Counted from the first letter of the stretch, positions 1-8,968 are shown. The stretch is DNA of 64,000 nt from an uncultured Acetatifactor sp. (GCA_947630715.1 CANRIP010000003.1:1-64000); one strand, 5' to 3'. Numbers and translations are program-made. The notes: generated by a model not told the origin, from the sequence alone.

Positions 1-1
1 C

Positions 2-664
2 TGCACCGTGAAAACCATCCTGTTCTGCCTGTGTTTCTTTGTGCTGATCCCCTGCCTGATCTATCTGCTCTCCTACCTGCCGTTCCGGGATTATGAGGGT
101 AACGGCCTGATCGCCCGCACGTTGAAAAACCAGGTTACCATGTTCCGCTATCACAGCACCTTGACGGCCACCCACCCCTATTCCTCCCCCTGGTACCAAT
201 GGCCTGTGATCGCCCGGCCCATCTGGTATTTTTCCGGCCAGCCGGGAGGCACTCTCCGGGAGGGCATCAGCGCCTTCGGCAACCCTCTTGTGTGGTGGAC
301 GGGCATTCCGGCCTTTCTTTTCATGATCCGCCTTGCCTGGAAGGAGCAGGATCAAACGGCGGGATTTCTCCTGGTCGGATACCTGGCCCAATACCTTCCC
401 TGGGTGTTCGTTTCCCGGATCACCTTTATCTATCACTATTTCCCCAGCGTGGCCTTTGTGGTGCTGATGATCGTACACACCATGATGCGCCTGGCCCGGG
501 ACAAAGGGAAAAAACAGTTCCTTTTCACGGCCGCTCTCTACGGGCTGGCGGCCTTCTGCCTGTTTGTCATGTTTTACCCGGTGCTGACGGGACAGCCTGT
601 GGAAACGGCCTATGTGGATCATTGGCTTCGCTGGTTTGACAGTTGGGTGCTGACGGCAAAGTAA
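2..664 (+). CDS. PMT-family membrane glycosyltransferase, C-terminal fragment
   Basis: The frame is open to the left window edge, so this is the 3' part of a larger gene; the GTG at position 8 is probably an internal valine. About 220 residues are visible, with four hydrophobic segments (roughly residues 3-22, 100-115, 120-160 and 170-190 counted from that GTG). The region with SSPWYQWPVIARPIWYFS followed by membrane helices resembles the C-terminal four-helix domain of protein O-mannosyltransferases (GT39), which move sugars from a polyprenyl-phosphate carrier to proteins or cell-surface polymers outside the membrane. The acceptor cannot be told from this fragment. It is the only plus-strand gene in the window and converges on the response regulator gene. 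Confidence 0.75.
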   Translation, partial: CTVKTILFCLCFFVLIPCLIYLLSYLPFRDYEGNGLIARTLKNQVTMFRYHSTLTATHPYSSPWYQWPVIARPIWYFSGQPGGTLREGISAFGNPLVWWTGIPAFLFMIRLAWKEQDQTAGFLLVGYLAQYLPWVFVSRITFIYHYFPSVAFVVLMIVHTMMRLARDKGKKQFLFTAALYGLAAFCLFVMFYPVLTGQPVETAYVDHWLRWFDSWVLTAK

Positions 665-695
665 AAATTCCCGGCGGCTTTTATGCCGCCGGGAA
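663..695 (-). terminator. Terminator of the GGDEF/EAL-kinase-regulator operon
   Basis: An 11-bp perfect stem (668-678 with 685-695, GC core CCCGGCGGC) with a 6-nt loop is followed on the minus strand by a TTTTT run (663-667). The T run makes it a rho-independent terminator for the minus-strand operon. It lies just past the stop of the convergent plus-strand gene, which could use the same hairpin but has no T run on its own side. Confidence 0.85.
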
Positions 696-712
696 ACCCA
701 AATCCCTTCCGG

Positions 713-1576
713 TCAGATCAAATGGTTCTTCATTTCAGACAGCGCCTGCTGGATCAGTTCCTCCGCAGCGCCGTCGTCGAATTCCTCCAGCCGCTCCTGA
801 GCCGCGATACAGGATTCCGCCACAATGGCCGGAATGTCAAACCGCATCAGATCCTCCAGTTTCTGAGACGCCTCCTTGACCTTGAAATTTTCCAGATCGT
901 TCAGCACATACAGAAGCCTTGCGTTCATTTCGCCGGCGCTGATGGGGAACTTGGCGGTTTCCTCCGCCCCCACGCTTCGCTCCAGCATCTTTAACACTCT
1001 GCCGATCAGTCTGTCCGCCGTCTCGATATCGTTTGCCCTCAGCCTTGCCTTGGCGTTCTGCATCCGGCCGAAAATTTCCTCGTCGATTTTATAACTCAGG
1101 ATTTCCTCCATTTTGATAATGGCGCCCCGGATGTTGTTGGCCTGAATTTCCTCCTGAACCTTTTTGACCCCATCGTACAGCTCCTTGTCCTCCACAGGCA
1201 ATACGCCCACCTTCTTCAAAGCCCGGTCGATCCGTTCCTGAAGATCCTGTGTGTCAAAGGGTTTCACCACATAATCCAGAATCCCCAGCTTAGAGCCCTC
1301 AATCACCGTCTCCTTGTCCTTTTTGGATGTGAGCATAATCACCGGTATGGTGGCGCCGTTCTCCATGGTCCTCATTTCCTTCAGCGTCTCGATCCCGTCC
1401 ATCAGGGCCATCTGTACATCCAAAAGCACCAGATCCGGTTTTTCCTTATTGATGTACCGGATTGCGCGGGCGCCGGAATTGACGGTAATTACCTCATACT
1501 TGTCTTTTAATTCCTGCTCGATGGTAGCCAGATTGATAATGTTGTCGTCCACCGCCAATATCTTCATCCTGTCCAT
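713..1576 (-). CDS. Response regulator with two C-terminal helical repeats
   Basis: The protein has 287 residues. Residues 1-122 are a receiver domain with acidic residues D10 and D11, phospho-acceptor D53, T83 and K105. The usual MPxMDG after the acceptor is replaced by QMALMDG. There is no DNA-binding or enzymatic output domain. Residues 131-199 and 215-284 are two divergent copies of a helical module, and a third copy closes the neighbouring kinase. The start follows the kinase stop by 1 nt, with an AGGAGG about 12 nt upstream; the ATG three codons in is a possible alternative. It is presumably the phosphorylation target of the adjacent phosphorelay kinase. The output is unknown, perhaps protein-protein interaction through the modules. 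Confidence 0.85.
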   Translation of the reverse strand: MDRMKILAVDDNIINLATIEQELKDKYEVITVNSGARAIRYINKEKPDLVLLDVQMALMDGIETLKEMRTMENGATIPVIMLTSKKDKETVIEGSKLGILDYVVKPFDTQDLQERIDRALKKVGVLPVEDKELYDGVKKVQEEIQANNIRGAIIKMEEILSYKIDEEIFGRMQNAKARLRANDIETADRLIGRVLKMLERSVGAEETAKFPISAGEMNARLLYVLNDLENFKVKEASQKLEDLMRFDIPAIVAESCIAAQERLEEFDDGAAEELIQQALSEMKNHLI

Positions 1577-1577
1577 G

Positions 1578-4454
1578 TTACTGTTGTTCCTCCTTTTCCA
1601 GCATCTCTATTACCTCATGCAGCAGTTTTTCCGCATTGTCGTCCTCATACATCTTCAACTGTTCCTGAATTTCCTTCAGTTTCAGGGACACATTCTGATC
1701 CAGCTCATACTGCACCAGCGCGTCGATAATATGGGCGCAGTCCTTGGATTTAAAATCCTCCAGCTTTTCCAAAGCGGCGCGCACCTCATTCAACAGGGAA
1801 TCGTTATCGATGGACATGCTTTCGCCGGACCGGCCTTCCTCCGCCGCGGCCTGCCTCTGATCCAGGAATTTCTTGATCCCCTTCACCTGTCTGTCATAAC
1901 AGTTCAACAGCTCCGCGAAATGCAGCCGGATAAAATCCACATCGCCTCTGACCGCCGCTTCCTCATGCTCTCTGGCCTGAGCGGACAGCTCCATGGCGCC
2001 TATATTGGCGGAGGCGCTCTTTAACCCGTGTACCTCAATGCCGTAATCCTTGTAATTCTCCTGATCCAGCAGCTCCTTCAGGTAACCGCACTTCCTCATG
2101 CCGTCCATATAATACAGGTTGAGAAGCTCCACAAAATCCTCCACCTCGCCGGTGTGATGTTTCTTTGCTTCCTCAATGTCAATGCCGGGAATATGGATAT
2201 CCTCAAACCGGATCTTGGGTTTCTGATCCGTTTCCGGATCCTCCAGCACCTTGATCATCCTCTTGCTGGCATTGGGGATCCACCTAGAAAGTACCTCGTT
2301 TAAGGGTTTTCTGTCAAGAGGTTTTGCGATAAAATCCTGAAAACCGCTGTTCAGGAATTTCTCCCGCACACCGGCCATGGCGTTGGCGGTCAGCGCGATA
2401 ATCACAGGGGTGCGGCCGTTCAGCCCGCATTCCTCCCGGATAATCCGCGTGGCTTCGATGCCGTCCATCTCCGGCATCATATGATCCATAAAAATCATGT
2501 TATACTTGTTGGCCTTCACCATCTGGATGGCTTCCGCGCCGCTGGCCGCTTCATGCAGCTCAAACCCGTAATTTTTCAAAAAGCCGATGGCCACCTTCCG
2601 GTTGATCAGATTATCGTCCACCACCAGCACCTTGTAGCCGCTCACCACAAAGGTATCCAGATGCTCCTTTTCCTTCTGCGGCACTTCCGGCATTTCCTCC
2701 AGGGTTCTGCTGTCCACGATCCTCTGCGGCAGCGTCACAATAAAGGTGCTACCTACGCCGTATGAGCTCTCTACCTCGATTCCGCCCTTCATCATCTGCA
2801 CAAAGCGCTTTGTGATGGAAAGGCCCAGGCCGGTTCCCTCCACGCCTCTGTTCCGGCCGGAATCCACCTGTTTGAAATCTTCAAAAATCTTTTCCAGGTT
2901 TTCCGGTTTGATGCCAACGCCGGTATCCTGAATCCGAAAGACCAGATTTTCCATGTTTTTCTGATTGCCGGGGTACCCGCTCACAGAAATTTTGACAAAG
3001 CCCTCTTTGGTGAACTTGACGGCATTGTTCATGATATTGATCAGGATCTGCTTGATTCTGCCGTCGTCGCCGTGATATTTGCAGGGAATGGTAGTGTCGT
3101 ATTCGCACTTCAGATCCAGTCCCCGCTGGGTGGCGGCGACCTTCATCATATTCACCACTTCGTCCACCACGCTCCTGATATAATAATCTACGGGGACCAG
3201 CTCCATCTTGCCTGCTTCCACCTTGGACAGATCCAGGATATCGTTGATAATGGTGAGCAGATTCTGGGACGCCGCCTTGATGTCGCAGGCGTACCCATAC
3301 ACCTTACGCCCTCTGCTCTCCTCCATAATAATATCGCTCAGTCCCATCACAGCGTTCATGGGGGTGCGGATTTCATGAGACATATTGGCCAGGAATTCGC
3401 TCTTGGCCTGGTTGGCCCGCTCCGCGTCCTCACGGACCTGCTTGATTTCCTCAATGTAATTTTTCGTCTCCGTCACATCAAAGATAATGACCACATATCC
3501 CTGTTTTTTGCCGGCGGAATTTTCGATCTGCCGCACATGGCTCTCATAGTAACGGTTGTTCAGGCAAAAATTTCTCTTGATATCCTCGTCCAGCATGCCC
3601 TCCGGGAAATCTTCCATGTTTTCAATGCTGTCTCCCACCGTCTGAAAACTGAGTTCCGTAAAGATTTCCGCGGCCGCCGGATTGTAGCTGACGATCCGCC
3701 GGTTTCCGTCCAGCATGATCACGCCGTCGTCCATATTTTTCAGCACCAGTTCCGCCGCCAGACGTCCAAAGTCATAATTTCTGCGGCTCCACACGGTGAG
3801 CACCACAGCCGAAAGGGCAATCCCCATCACAGAGGGCGTAAAGTCAAATTTCAGGTACAGTTTCCACACATAGGTAAACAGGGCGATAACGGGAAACATG
3901 GAAATCACGATAAAACTCCTGTACTTATGCCCCATCATTTTGTTGGGTTTGGTCAGGATGGCATGGATCAGCGCATACAGGGACAATCCGTAAGGGATGA
4001 TATAGGACACCAGAAAGAACACGGTGTACCCGGGCCCATATGTAAAATGCAGATACGGGTGGCTGGTCTCCTCCGTAACCCATCCGATCTCCCTGTAAAA
4101 AAAGGTGTTGTGCTCGCAGTCAAAAATGGTCACCAAAAGAACCGCGTCCACAAGAAACAGAACCGCGCCCAGCTTGTAATTGATTTTTTCCTTACAGTAT
4201 TTGTACATAAACCAGCAGTAAAACACCGGGATAAAGGTAACGCCCAGATACTGCATTTTGGTGGCCACAATCGCCGCCTCCAGCGTCTTGGAGGTGATTT
4301 CAAAGTAATATCCCACGTTCATGACGATCGCTCCCGTCATAAACATGCTCATCAGTTTCTGTTCCTTGAAATCCTCGCTGTAAAGGAGAATTCCCTGAAC
4401 CACCACCGTCAGGAATGTCACTATGATCTGAAAGGCTATGAAAAACTCAAACAT
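1578..4454 (-). CDS. Hybrid sensor histidine kinase (7TM-PAS-HisKA-HATPase-REC-Hpt)
   Basis: This 958-residue membrane phosphorelay kinase starts with an N-terminal multi-helix membrane sensor (about 1-225) of the kind seen as a 7TM histidine kinase N-terminal region. A PAS-like domain follows at about 235-330. HisKA has H360 in the motif MSHEIRTPMN. HATPase has an N box around NIMNNAVKF (473-481), DTGVGI (510-515) and GTGLGLS (540-546). The receiver domain is at about 605-725 with D657. Hpt is at about 765-850 with H809 in VHGLKSAS. Residues 885-955 are a helical module also found twice in the downstream regulator. A strong GGAGGTG ribosome binding site precedes the ATG, 15 nt after the GGDEF/EAL gene. 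All phosphorelay residues are present, so it should be active. The signal sensed is unknown. Confidence 0.93.
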   Translation of the reverse strand: MFEFFIAFQIIVTFLTVVVQGILLYSEDFKEQKLMSMFMTGAIVMNVGYYFEITSKTLEAAIVATKMQYLGVTFIPVFYCWFMYKYCKEKINYKLGAVLFLVDAVLLVTIFDCEHNTFFYREIGWVTEETSHPYLHFTYGPGYTVFFLVSYIIPYGLSLYALIHAILTKPNKMMGHKYRSFIVISMFPVIALFTYVWKLYLKFDFTPSVMGIALSAVVLTVWSRRNYDFGRLAAELVLKNMDDGVIMLDGNRRIVSYNPAAAEIFTELSFQTVGDSIENMEDFPEGMLDEDIKRNFCLNNRYYESHVRQIENSAGKKQGYVVIIFDVTETKNYIEEIKQVREDAERANQAKSEFLANMSHEIRTPMNAVMGLSDIIMEESRGRKVYGYACDIKAASQNLLTIINDILDLSKVEAGKMELVPVDYYIRSVVDEVVNMMKVAATQRGLDLKCEYDTTIPCKYHGDDGRIKQILINIMNNAVKFTKEGFVKISVSGYPGNQKNMENLVFRIQDTGVGIKPENLEKIFEDFKQVDSGRNRGVEGTGLGLSITKRFVQMMKGGIEVESSYGVGSTFIVTLPQRIVDSRTLEEMPEVPQKEKEHLDTFVVSGYKVLVVDDNLINRKVAIGFLKNYGFELHEAASGAEAIQMVKANKYNMIFMDHMMPEMDGIEATRIIREECGLNGRTPVIIALTANAMAGVREKFLNSGFQDFIAKPLDRKPLNEVLSRWIPNASKRMIKVLEDPETDQKPKIRFEDIHIPGIDIEEAKKHHTGEVEDFVELLNLYYMDGMRKCGYLKELLDQENYKDYGIEVHGLKSASANIGAMELSAQAREHEEAAVRGDVDFIRLHFAELLNCYDRQVKGIKKFLDQRQAAAEEGRSGESMSIDNDSLLNEVRAALEKLEDFKSKDCAHIIDALVQYELDQNVSLKLKEIQEQLKMYEDDNAEKLLHEVIEMLEKEEQQ

Positions 4455-4469
4455 CCTTTCACCTCCGTC

Positions 4470-6761
4470 TCATGCGCCGATCCGCATATATTTCTGTTCA
4501 AAATCCTCAATCTCCATAGGCCTTGCAAAATAATAGCCCTGGAACATGCCGCAGCCTATCGCCTTGAGGAAAGCCACCTGTTCCGCCGTCTCCACGCCCT
4601 CCGTGATCACAGGGATCTCCAATTGCCTGGACAGCTCCACAACCGTGCGCAGAATCACCCGGGCGCGAACCTCGTCGTCCGATTGCCCCAGGAAAGCCAT
4701 ATCGATTTTGATCACGTCCACACGGATATTTTTCAGCATATTCAAGGAAGAATACCCGCTTCCAAAATCGTCCATCTCCACCACAAAACCGGCTTCCCGC
4801 AGCCTGTCGATCATCCGCAGTTGTTTCTCCATATCCGTCATAACGGCCGTTTCCGTAATCTCCAGTTTCAGTTTCCCGGGATCGATCTCATACTTTTCCA
4901 CCAGTTCCGTAAACCTTTGATGAATATCCATGAAGAAAAAGTCCCTGGGAGAAATGTTCACGGACAGATACATGTCGTCCTGCCCCATTTCCTTCCATTT
5001 CTGCAACTGCATACAGGCCATCTCCCAGACATACTGATCCAGCTCCACAATCAGCCCGTTCTTTTCAAAGATGCCGATAAACTCGCCGGGATTGATCATT
5101 CCCCGTTCCGGATGGCTCCATCTCACCAATGCCTCGGCCCCCAGCACCTTTCCCTCGCCGTTGACCTGGGGCTGAAGGTAGATGCGGATCTGCCTCTGCC
5201 GGAGCGCCTCCTTCAACTGGGCGGTGAATTCCTGTTCCAGCAGGATGTCCTTCCTGAGAGCCTCGTTATAATACGCTATGTTTCTGCCGTAGCGGTCCCT
5301 TTTCACAGTGTTTAACGCCATAAAGGCCCTGTCGCACATCACCCGCGCCGGAAGCGCCCGGTCCCCGATCTCATACACGCCCATGCAGATGCGGACGGGA
5401 TAGGAGAACTCGCCGATTCTTTCCACCAGGCTCTGGGTTGCCGCCGTAAAGACTTCCTCCTGATAGTTTTCCTGTTTCATCAAAAGCCCGAATCTGTCTC
5501 CCCCCAGCCGGCCGTAAATTTCTCCCTCCAGGGTCTGATTTCTCAGCTCCTGGGCGATGCTTTGCAGCAGTCCGTCCCCTTTTTCGGTTCCGAACACATC
5601 GTTGAGCATTTTAAAATCACAGATATCGCAGCAGACGATCAGGTAGCTTTCCCCCGGATCTTCCTCCAGCCGCTCGGCCACTCTCTCCAGAAAATACTTT
5701 CTGTTGTACAGGCCGGTCAGCTCGTCATGGGTAGCGGCGTACCGTTCCCGTTCCAACTGAGCCGTTTCCTCCGTCCGGTCATGGATGCTCACGGAGCAGC
5801 CCAGATAATGGTTTTTCGCATTGTGCAGCCTTTGGCACCGAACATGGTAATGTTTCCTCCCCTCCGGCGTCTGCCGGCTCAGGGAAAAGGTATAGTCCTG
5901 GGAACCATCCTGCCCGTAGCGGCCGTCCCACTCCGCTATTTTTTGCTCCATGTCCTCCGTGTTCAGGCCCTCCCTCTCCAGACCTTCGCCGGCCCGGTCA
6001 TTGACATGGATGCATCTGCCGTCCTCGTCCAGAATAAACATTGCGTCGTGCATTTCCTTCACCACAAGAGACAGGATACGGCGGACCAGCTCGCCGGGGA
6101 CAAAAAGCACCCCATAATAATATATGATCATTCCGATGAAAGCATATCCCAGAACCGAGAGATGGAAGGGGTTATCAGAAAAAACCTGAAACGTGTCAAA
6201 AACCACCGTCACGCCGAACAGGATCAGCACAAGCAGGTACTTTTCCCGGTAGATCTCGGAGCTTTTCATGGCCTTATACGCCAGCACCAGGAGACAGCCC
6301 AGAGCCATCAGGCAGCACAGGGCCAGATGAATGTTATACAGGCCCCGGAAAACCGGTTTGCAGCAGAGGACGCCCTCCCCTACCCGCACTTCCTTGCAGG
6401 TGAACAAAAAGGGATGAAAACAATTCGCCGCCAGCATCAGGTTGTCCAGCAGAAGAAACGCCCACAGAATCCAGCGCCTGAGAAAGCGCGCCTCATTCAC
6501 TCTGGAAAATGCAAAACAGAATCGCAGCATAAAATACAAAAACCAGTCGATGCACACAAAAAAAACGCCGTATGCCGCCATGCAGACATTCTTGTCCACA
6601 ACAGCCACGATCACGATATTCGCCAGAACCGCGCCCAGAACGCATCCCAGAAGTTTTCTCACCACAACGGCAACGCTCTTACGGTCACCCTTCGCTCTCA
6701 GCATACAGACCAGGACGCCGACTCCGACCAGAAAAAAAACGGAGACATAGGCAATCTTCAC
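4470..6761 (-). CDS. Membrane PAS-GGDEF-EAL protein, probable c-di-GMP phosphodiesterase
   Basis: The 763-residue protein carries an N-terminal multi-helix membrane region (about 1-222), a PAS-like segment (about 232-335), GGDEF (about 342-500) and EAL (about 510-757). The GGDEF signature reads GGDRF (420-424), so the fourth position is not acidic and cyclase activity is doubtful. The EAL domain keeps its active-site motifs: EAL (543-545), NISPRDF (602-608), EITET (634-638), DDFGSGYSS (664-672), IKID (684-687), TEGVE (720-724) and QGYYFARP (741-748). It should therefore hydrolyse c-di-GMP to pGpG, with the GGDRF domain perhaps acting as a GTP sensor. The start codon is GTG after AGGGTGA. It is the first gene of a three-gene operon. 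Confidence 0.92.
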   Translation of the reverse strand: MKIAYVSVFFLVGVGVLVCMLRAKGDRKSVAVVVRKLLGCVLGAVLANIVIVAVVDKNVCMAAYGVFFVCIDWFLYFMLRFCFAFSRVNEARFLRRWILWAFLLLDNLMLAANCFHPFLFTCKEVRVGEGVLCCKPVFRGLYNIHLALCCLMALGCLLVLAYKAMKSSEIYREKYLLVLILFGVTVVFDTFQVFSDNPFHLSVLGYAFIGMIIYYYGVLFVPGELVRRILSLVVKEMHDAMFILDEDGRCIHVNDRAGEGLEREGLNTEDMEQKIAEWDGRYGQDGSQDYTFSLSRQTPEGRKHYHVRCQRLHNAKNHYLGCSVSIHDRTEETAQLERERYAATHDELTGLYNRKYFLERVAERLEEDPGESYLIVCCDICDFKMLNDVFGTEKGDGLLQSIAQELRNQTLEGEIYGRLGGDRFGLLMKQENYQEEVFTAATQSLVERIGEFSYPVRICMGVYEIGDRALPARVMCDRAFMALNTVKRDRYGRNIAYYNEALRKDILLEQEFTAQLKEALRQRQIRIYLQPQVNGEGKVLGAEALVRWSHPERGMINPGEFIGIFEKNGLIVELDQYVWEMACMQLQKWKEMGQDDMYLSVNISPRDFFFMDIHQRFTELVEKYEIDPGKLKLEITETAVMTDMEKQLRMIDRLREAGFVVEMDDFGSGYSSLNMLKNIRVDVIKIDMAFLGQSDDEVRARVILRTVVELSRQLEIPVITEGVETAEQVAFLKAIGCGMFQGYYFARPMEIEDFEQKYMRIGA

Positions 6762-6799
6762 TGTTTCTCACCCTGTTTCGATAAAAACTCTTTGGTAAT

Positions 6800-6828
6800 A
6801 TAGTAACAGTTTCCACCGCTTTTGTCTA
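6800..6828 (-). promoter_or_regulatory. Sigma-A promoter of the GGDEF/EAL operon
   Basis: On the minus strand TAGACA (6823-6828) and TACTAT (6800-6805) are separated by 17 nt, about 40 nt upstream of the GTG start. The -10 matches TATAAT at four of six positions and the -35 matches TTGACA at five of six. It is the only good sigma-A-type pair I found between the tsf terminator and this gene. Confidence 0.65.
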
Positions 6829-6894
6829 CTAAAATATGGCTGTTCGTCAAAAAGTAAGTCCTGTTTTGATTCCGGGGAGACAGGAAAACGGAGG

Positions 6895-6934
6895 CAAAAA
6901 AATCGGTGCGGACCGGCGTCTGCCGGACCGCACC
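6895..6934 (-). terminator. Terminator of rpsB-tsf
   Basis: The stem 6905-6917 with 6922-6934 (13 positions, one A/A mismatch, 4-nt loop) is followed on the minus strand by six T residues. It lies about 90 nt beyond the tsf stop. Confidence 0.88.
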
Positions 6935-7021
6935 TGTTGATCTGCGTCCTGTTTCAAATAGCGTTTCCGGGCGGTTTACCCTGGGGAATCCCCGATCCGG
7001 CCCCACAGATTTGTGTCCCCG

Positions 7022-7960
7022 TCAGCCGTTGATCTGCGCCGCAACCTCCGCGGCGAAATCCTCCTGCTTCTTCTCCAGGCCCTCTCCCGTCTCGAACCGG
7101 ACAAAGCTGGCGATGGAAAGCTGCGCGCCGTTCTCCTTTGCCACCTGGGCCAGATACTGAGCTACGGACTGCTTGCCGTCCTCCGCCTTCACATACACCT
7201 GCTCCAACAGGCATACTTCCTTTAACTCCTTGTTGAGACGTCCCATCACGGCGCCTTCGATCACCTTCTCCGGCTTTCCGGCCATCTTGGGATCCTGCGC
7301 GATCTGCGCGGCAATAATCTCCTTCTCATGGGCCCGGAAATCCTCGGGCACGTCCGCTACGGCCACATACTTAGGGTTAAGAGCCGCAACCTGCATGGCG
7401 ATATTGGTCAGGGCGTCCTTTACGGCATCGTTTACCACATCGGTATCCGCCTCCACAATCACGCCGATTCTGCCGCCGCCATGGACATAAGTGGACACGC
7501 AGCCGTGGCTGGCGGTCACCTTCTCAAATCTTCTGATGCTGAGTTTCTCGCCGATCACGGCGATTTTCTCCACCAGGGCGTCCTTCACGGTCTTGGAACC
7601 GTCTTCCATCCAAGGCTCCTCCAGAAAGGCGTCGATGTTTTCCGCCGCGCTTTCCACGGCCTGTTTCGCAACGGTTTCCACAAACTCCTGGAAAACGGTA
7701 TTCTTCGCCACAAAGTCGGTTTCGGAATTCACCTCCACCACTGCGGCCTGTTGATCGCCCTTCACGGCAATACGGCAGATTCCCTCCGCCGCGATCCGTC
7801 CCTCTTTTTTCACGGCCTTTGCCTGGCCGTTCTTTCTCAGGACTTCCACTGCCTCCTCCATATTTCCGTTCGTCTCATTCAGGGCTTTTTTACAATCCAT
7901 CATGCCGGCTCCGGTCTGCTCGCGCAGTTCCTTCACCATAGCTGCGGTAATCTCTGCCAT
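7022..7960 (-). CDS. tsf: Translation elongation factor Ts
   Basis: The 312-residue product is the nucleotide exchange factor that recycles EF-Tu from its GDP to its GTP form in the cytosol. The N-terminal UBA-like domain and the family signature are seen in MAEITAAMVKELREQTGAGM and MDCKKALNETNGNMEEAVE. The TDFVAKN motif follows at about residues 80-86. I chose the ATG at 7960, preceded by AGGAGTGGAAT. A longer open frame runs a further 35 codons upstream but has no family similarity there and would overlap rpsB. It is cotranscribed with rpsB, about 55 nt downstream of it. Confidence 0.97.
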   Translation of the reverse strand: MAEITAAMVKELREQTGAGMMDCKKALNETNGNMEEAVEVLRKNGQAKAVKKEGRIAAEGICRIAVKGDQQAAVVEVNSETDFVAKNTVFQEFVETVAKQAVESAAENIDAFLEEPWMEDGSKTVKDALVEKIAVIGEKLSIRRFEKVTASHGCVSTYVHGGGRIGVIVEADTDVVNDAVKDALTNIAMQVAALNPKYVAVADVPEDFRAHEKEIIAAQIAQDPKMAGKPEKVIEGAVMGRLNKELKEVCLLEQVYVKAEDGKQSVAQYLAQVAKENGAQLSIASFVRFETGEGLEKKQEDFAAEVAAQING

Positions 7961-8015
7961 ATTCCACTCCTTCCGCCGCCCCACAGGCGGCTCTGCGTTC
8001 TGATATCCGGGGCTG

Positions 8016-8789
8016 TTACTCCTCCTGCGCCTCCACAATTTCTTCCATGTCCTGGGGTTCCTCACCCTCAGCCTCAGCCATCTGCGCTTCCTCGGTATAA
8101 ACCGCCTCGCCCTGATTTGCCTCGATCACGGCGTCCGCCATCTTTGCCACAATCAGCTTGACGGCACGGATCGCATCGTCATTGCCGGGAATGATATAAT
8201 CCAATTCCTCCGGGTCACAGTTCGTATCGCCGATGCCGATCAGCGTAATGCCAAGAGAGCGCGCCTCCTGTACGCAGATCCTCTCCTTCTTGGGATCCAC
8301 CACAAAGATCGCATCGGGAATTCTGGTCATGTTCCGGATGCCGCCCAGGTTTTTCTCCAGTTTCGCCCATTCCTTGCGCAGAGCGATCACTTCCTTCTTA
8401 GGAAGAACGTCAAAGGTGCCGTCCTCGGACATTTTTTCGATCGTGTGCAGTCTCGCGATACGGGAACGGATCGTCTTGAAATTGGTGAGCATACCGCCCA
8501 GCCATCTCTCGTTGACATAGTACATGCCGCAGCGCTCCGCCTCGGACTTAACGGCGTCCTGCGCCTGCTTTTTGGTGCCGACGAACAGGATGGTGCCGCC
8601 CTGTGAAGCGATCTCGGATACGGCCCTGTAAGCCTCGTCCACCTTCACCACGGATTTCTGGAGATCGATGATATGGATCCCGTTTCTCTCCGTGAAGATA
8701 TAAGGAGCCATCTTAGGGTTCCATCTTCTGGTCTGATGTCCGAAATGTACGCCTGCCTCCAGCAGTTGTTTCATGGAAATAACGCTCAT
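8016..8789 (-). CDS. rpsB: 30S ribosomal protein S2
   Basis: This 257-residue S2 protein of the small ribosomal subunit has recognisable family segments: [22 protein letters not shown] near the N-terminus, FVGTKKQAQ, and [13 protein letters not shown]. The C-terminal 25 or so residues are an acidic extension ([19 protein letters not shown]), common in Firmicutes S2. The start at 8789 follows GGAGGTAAGAAA; the upstream in-frame codons belong to the leader. It is first in the rpsB-tsf operon, behind a sigma-A promoter and a roughly 140-nt leader. Confidence 0.97.
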   Translation of the reverse strand: MSVISMKQLLEAGVHFGHQTRRWNPKMAPYIFTERNGIHIIDLQKSVVKVDEAYRAVSEIASQGGTILFVGTKKQAQDAVKSEAERCGMYYVNERWLGGMLTNFKTIRSRIARLHTIEKMSEDGTFDVLPKKEVIALRKEWAKLEKNLGGIRNMTRIPDAIFVVDPKKERICVQEARSLGITLIGIGDTNCDPEELDYIIPGNDDAIRAVKLIVAKMADAVIEANQGEAVYTEEAQMAEAEGEEPQDMEEIVEAQEE

Positions 8790-8932
8790 TTTCTTACCTC
8801 CGTTTGGTTTTTCTTCCGCGCTTTTCTTTCGGGAGGCTGTCTCCCGGGCCGGATCGGCGTCATGATCCGGTTTTCTCCCACGGCTACCCGTCCGGGCACC
8901 ACCGTCGAATAAAAACGCGTGTTTTTTTGCAA
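8790..8932 (-). promoter_or_regulatory. Structured rpsB leader, possible S2 autoregulatory element
   Basis: The 5' untranslated region predicted from the -10 box is about 140 nt. It contains two visible short hairpins: CCGGATC pairing with GATCCGG, and GGGAG pairing with CTCCC. A GC-rich possible third stem lies upstream. S2 genes in many bacteria are controlled by S2 binding to their own leader. That this leader does so is an inference from position and structure only. Confidence 0.4.
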
Positions 8933-8939
8933 CATTGGC

Positions 8940-8968
8940 ATTATAACATAGAAAAACCCCTCTGACAA
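8940..8968 (-). promoter_or_regulatory. Sigma-A promoter of rpsB-tsf, inside the fla/che terminator
   Basis: The minus strand reads TTGTCA (8963-8968), then 17 nt, then a perfect TATAAT (8940-8945). The -35 overlaps the loop of the hairpin that ends the upstream operon (stem 8952-8961 with 8968-8977). Confidence 0.85.

Noticed and set aside
3072..5315. Very long open frame (about 747 codons) on the plus strand
   Set aside because: It runs antisense to two clear genes (hybrid kinase and GGDEF/EAL protein), has no recognisable motif, and reflects third-position bias of the real genes.
7961..8065. Longer N-terminus for EF-Ts
   Set aside because: The added residues lack family similarity and overlap rpsB, while a good ribosome binding site serves the ATG at 7960.
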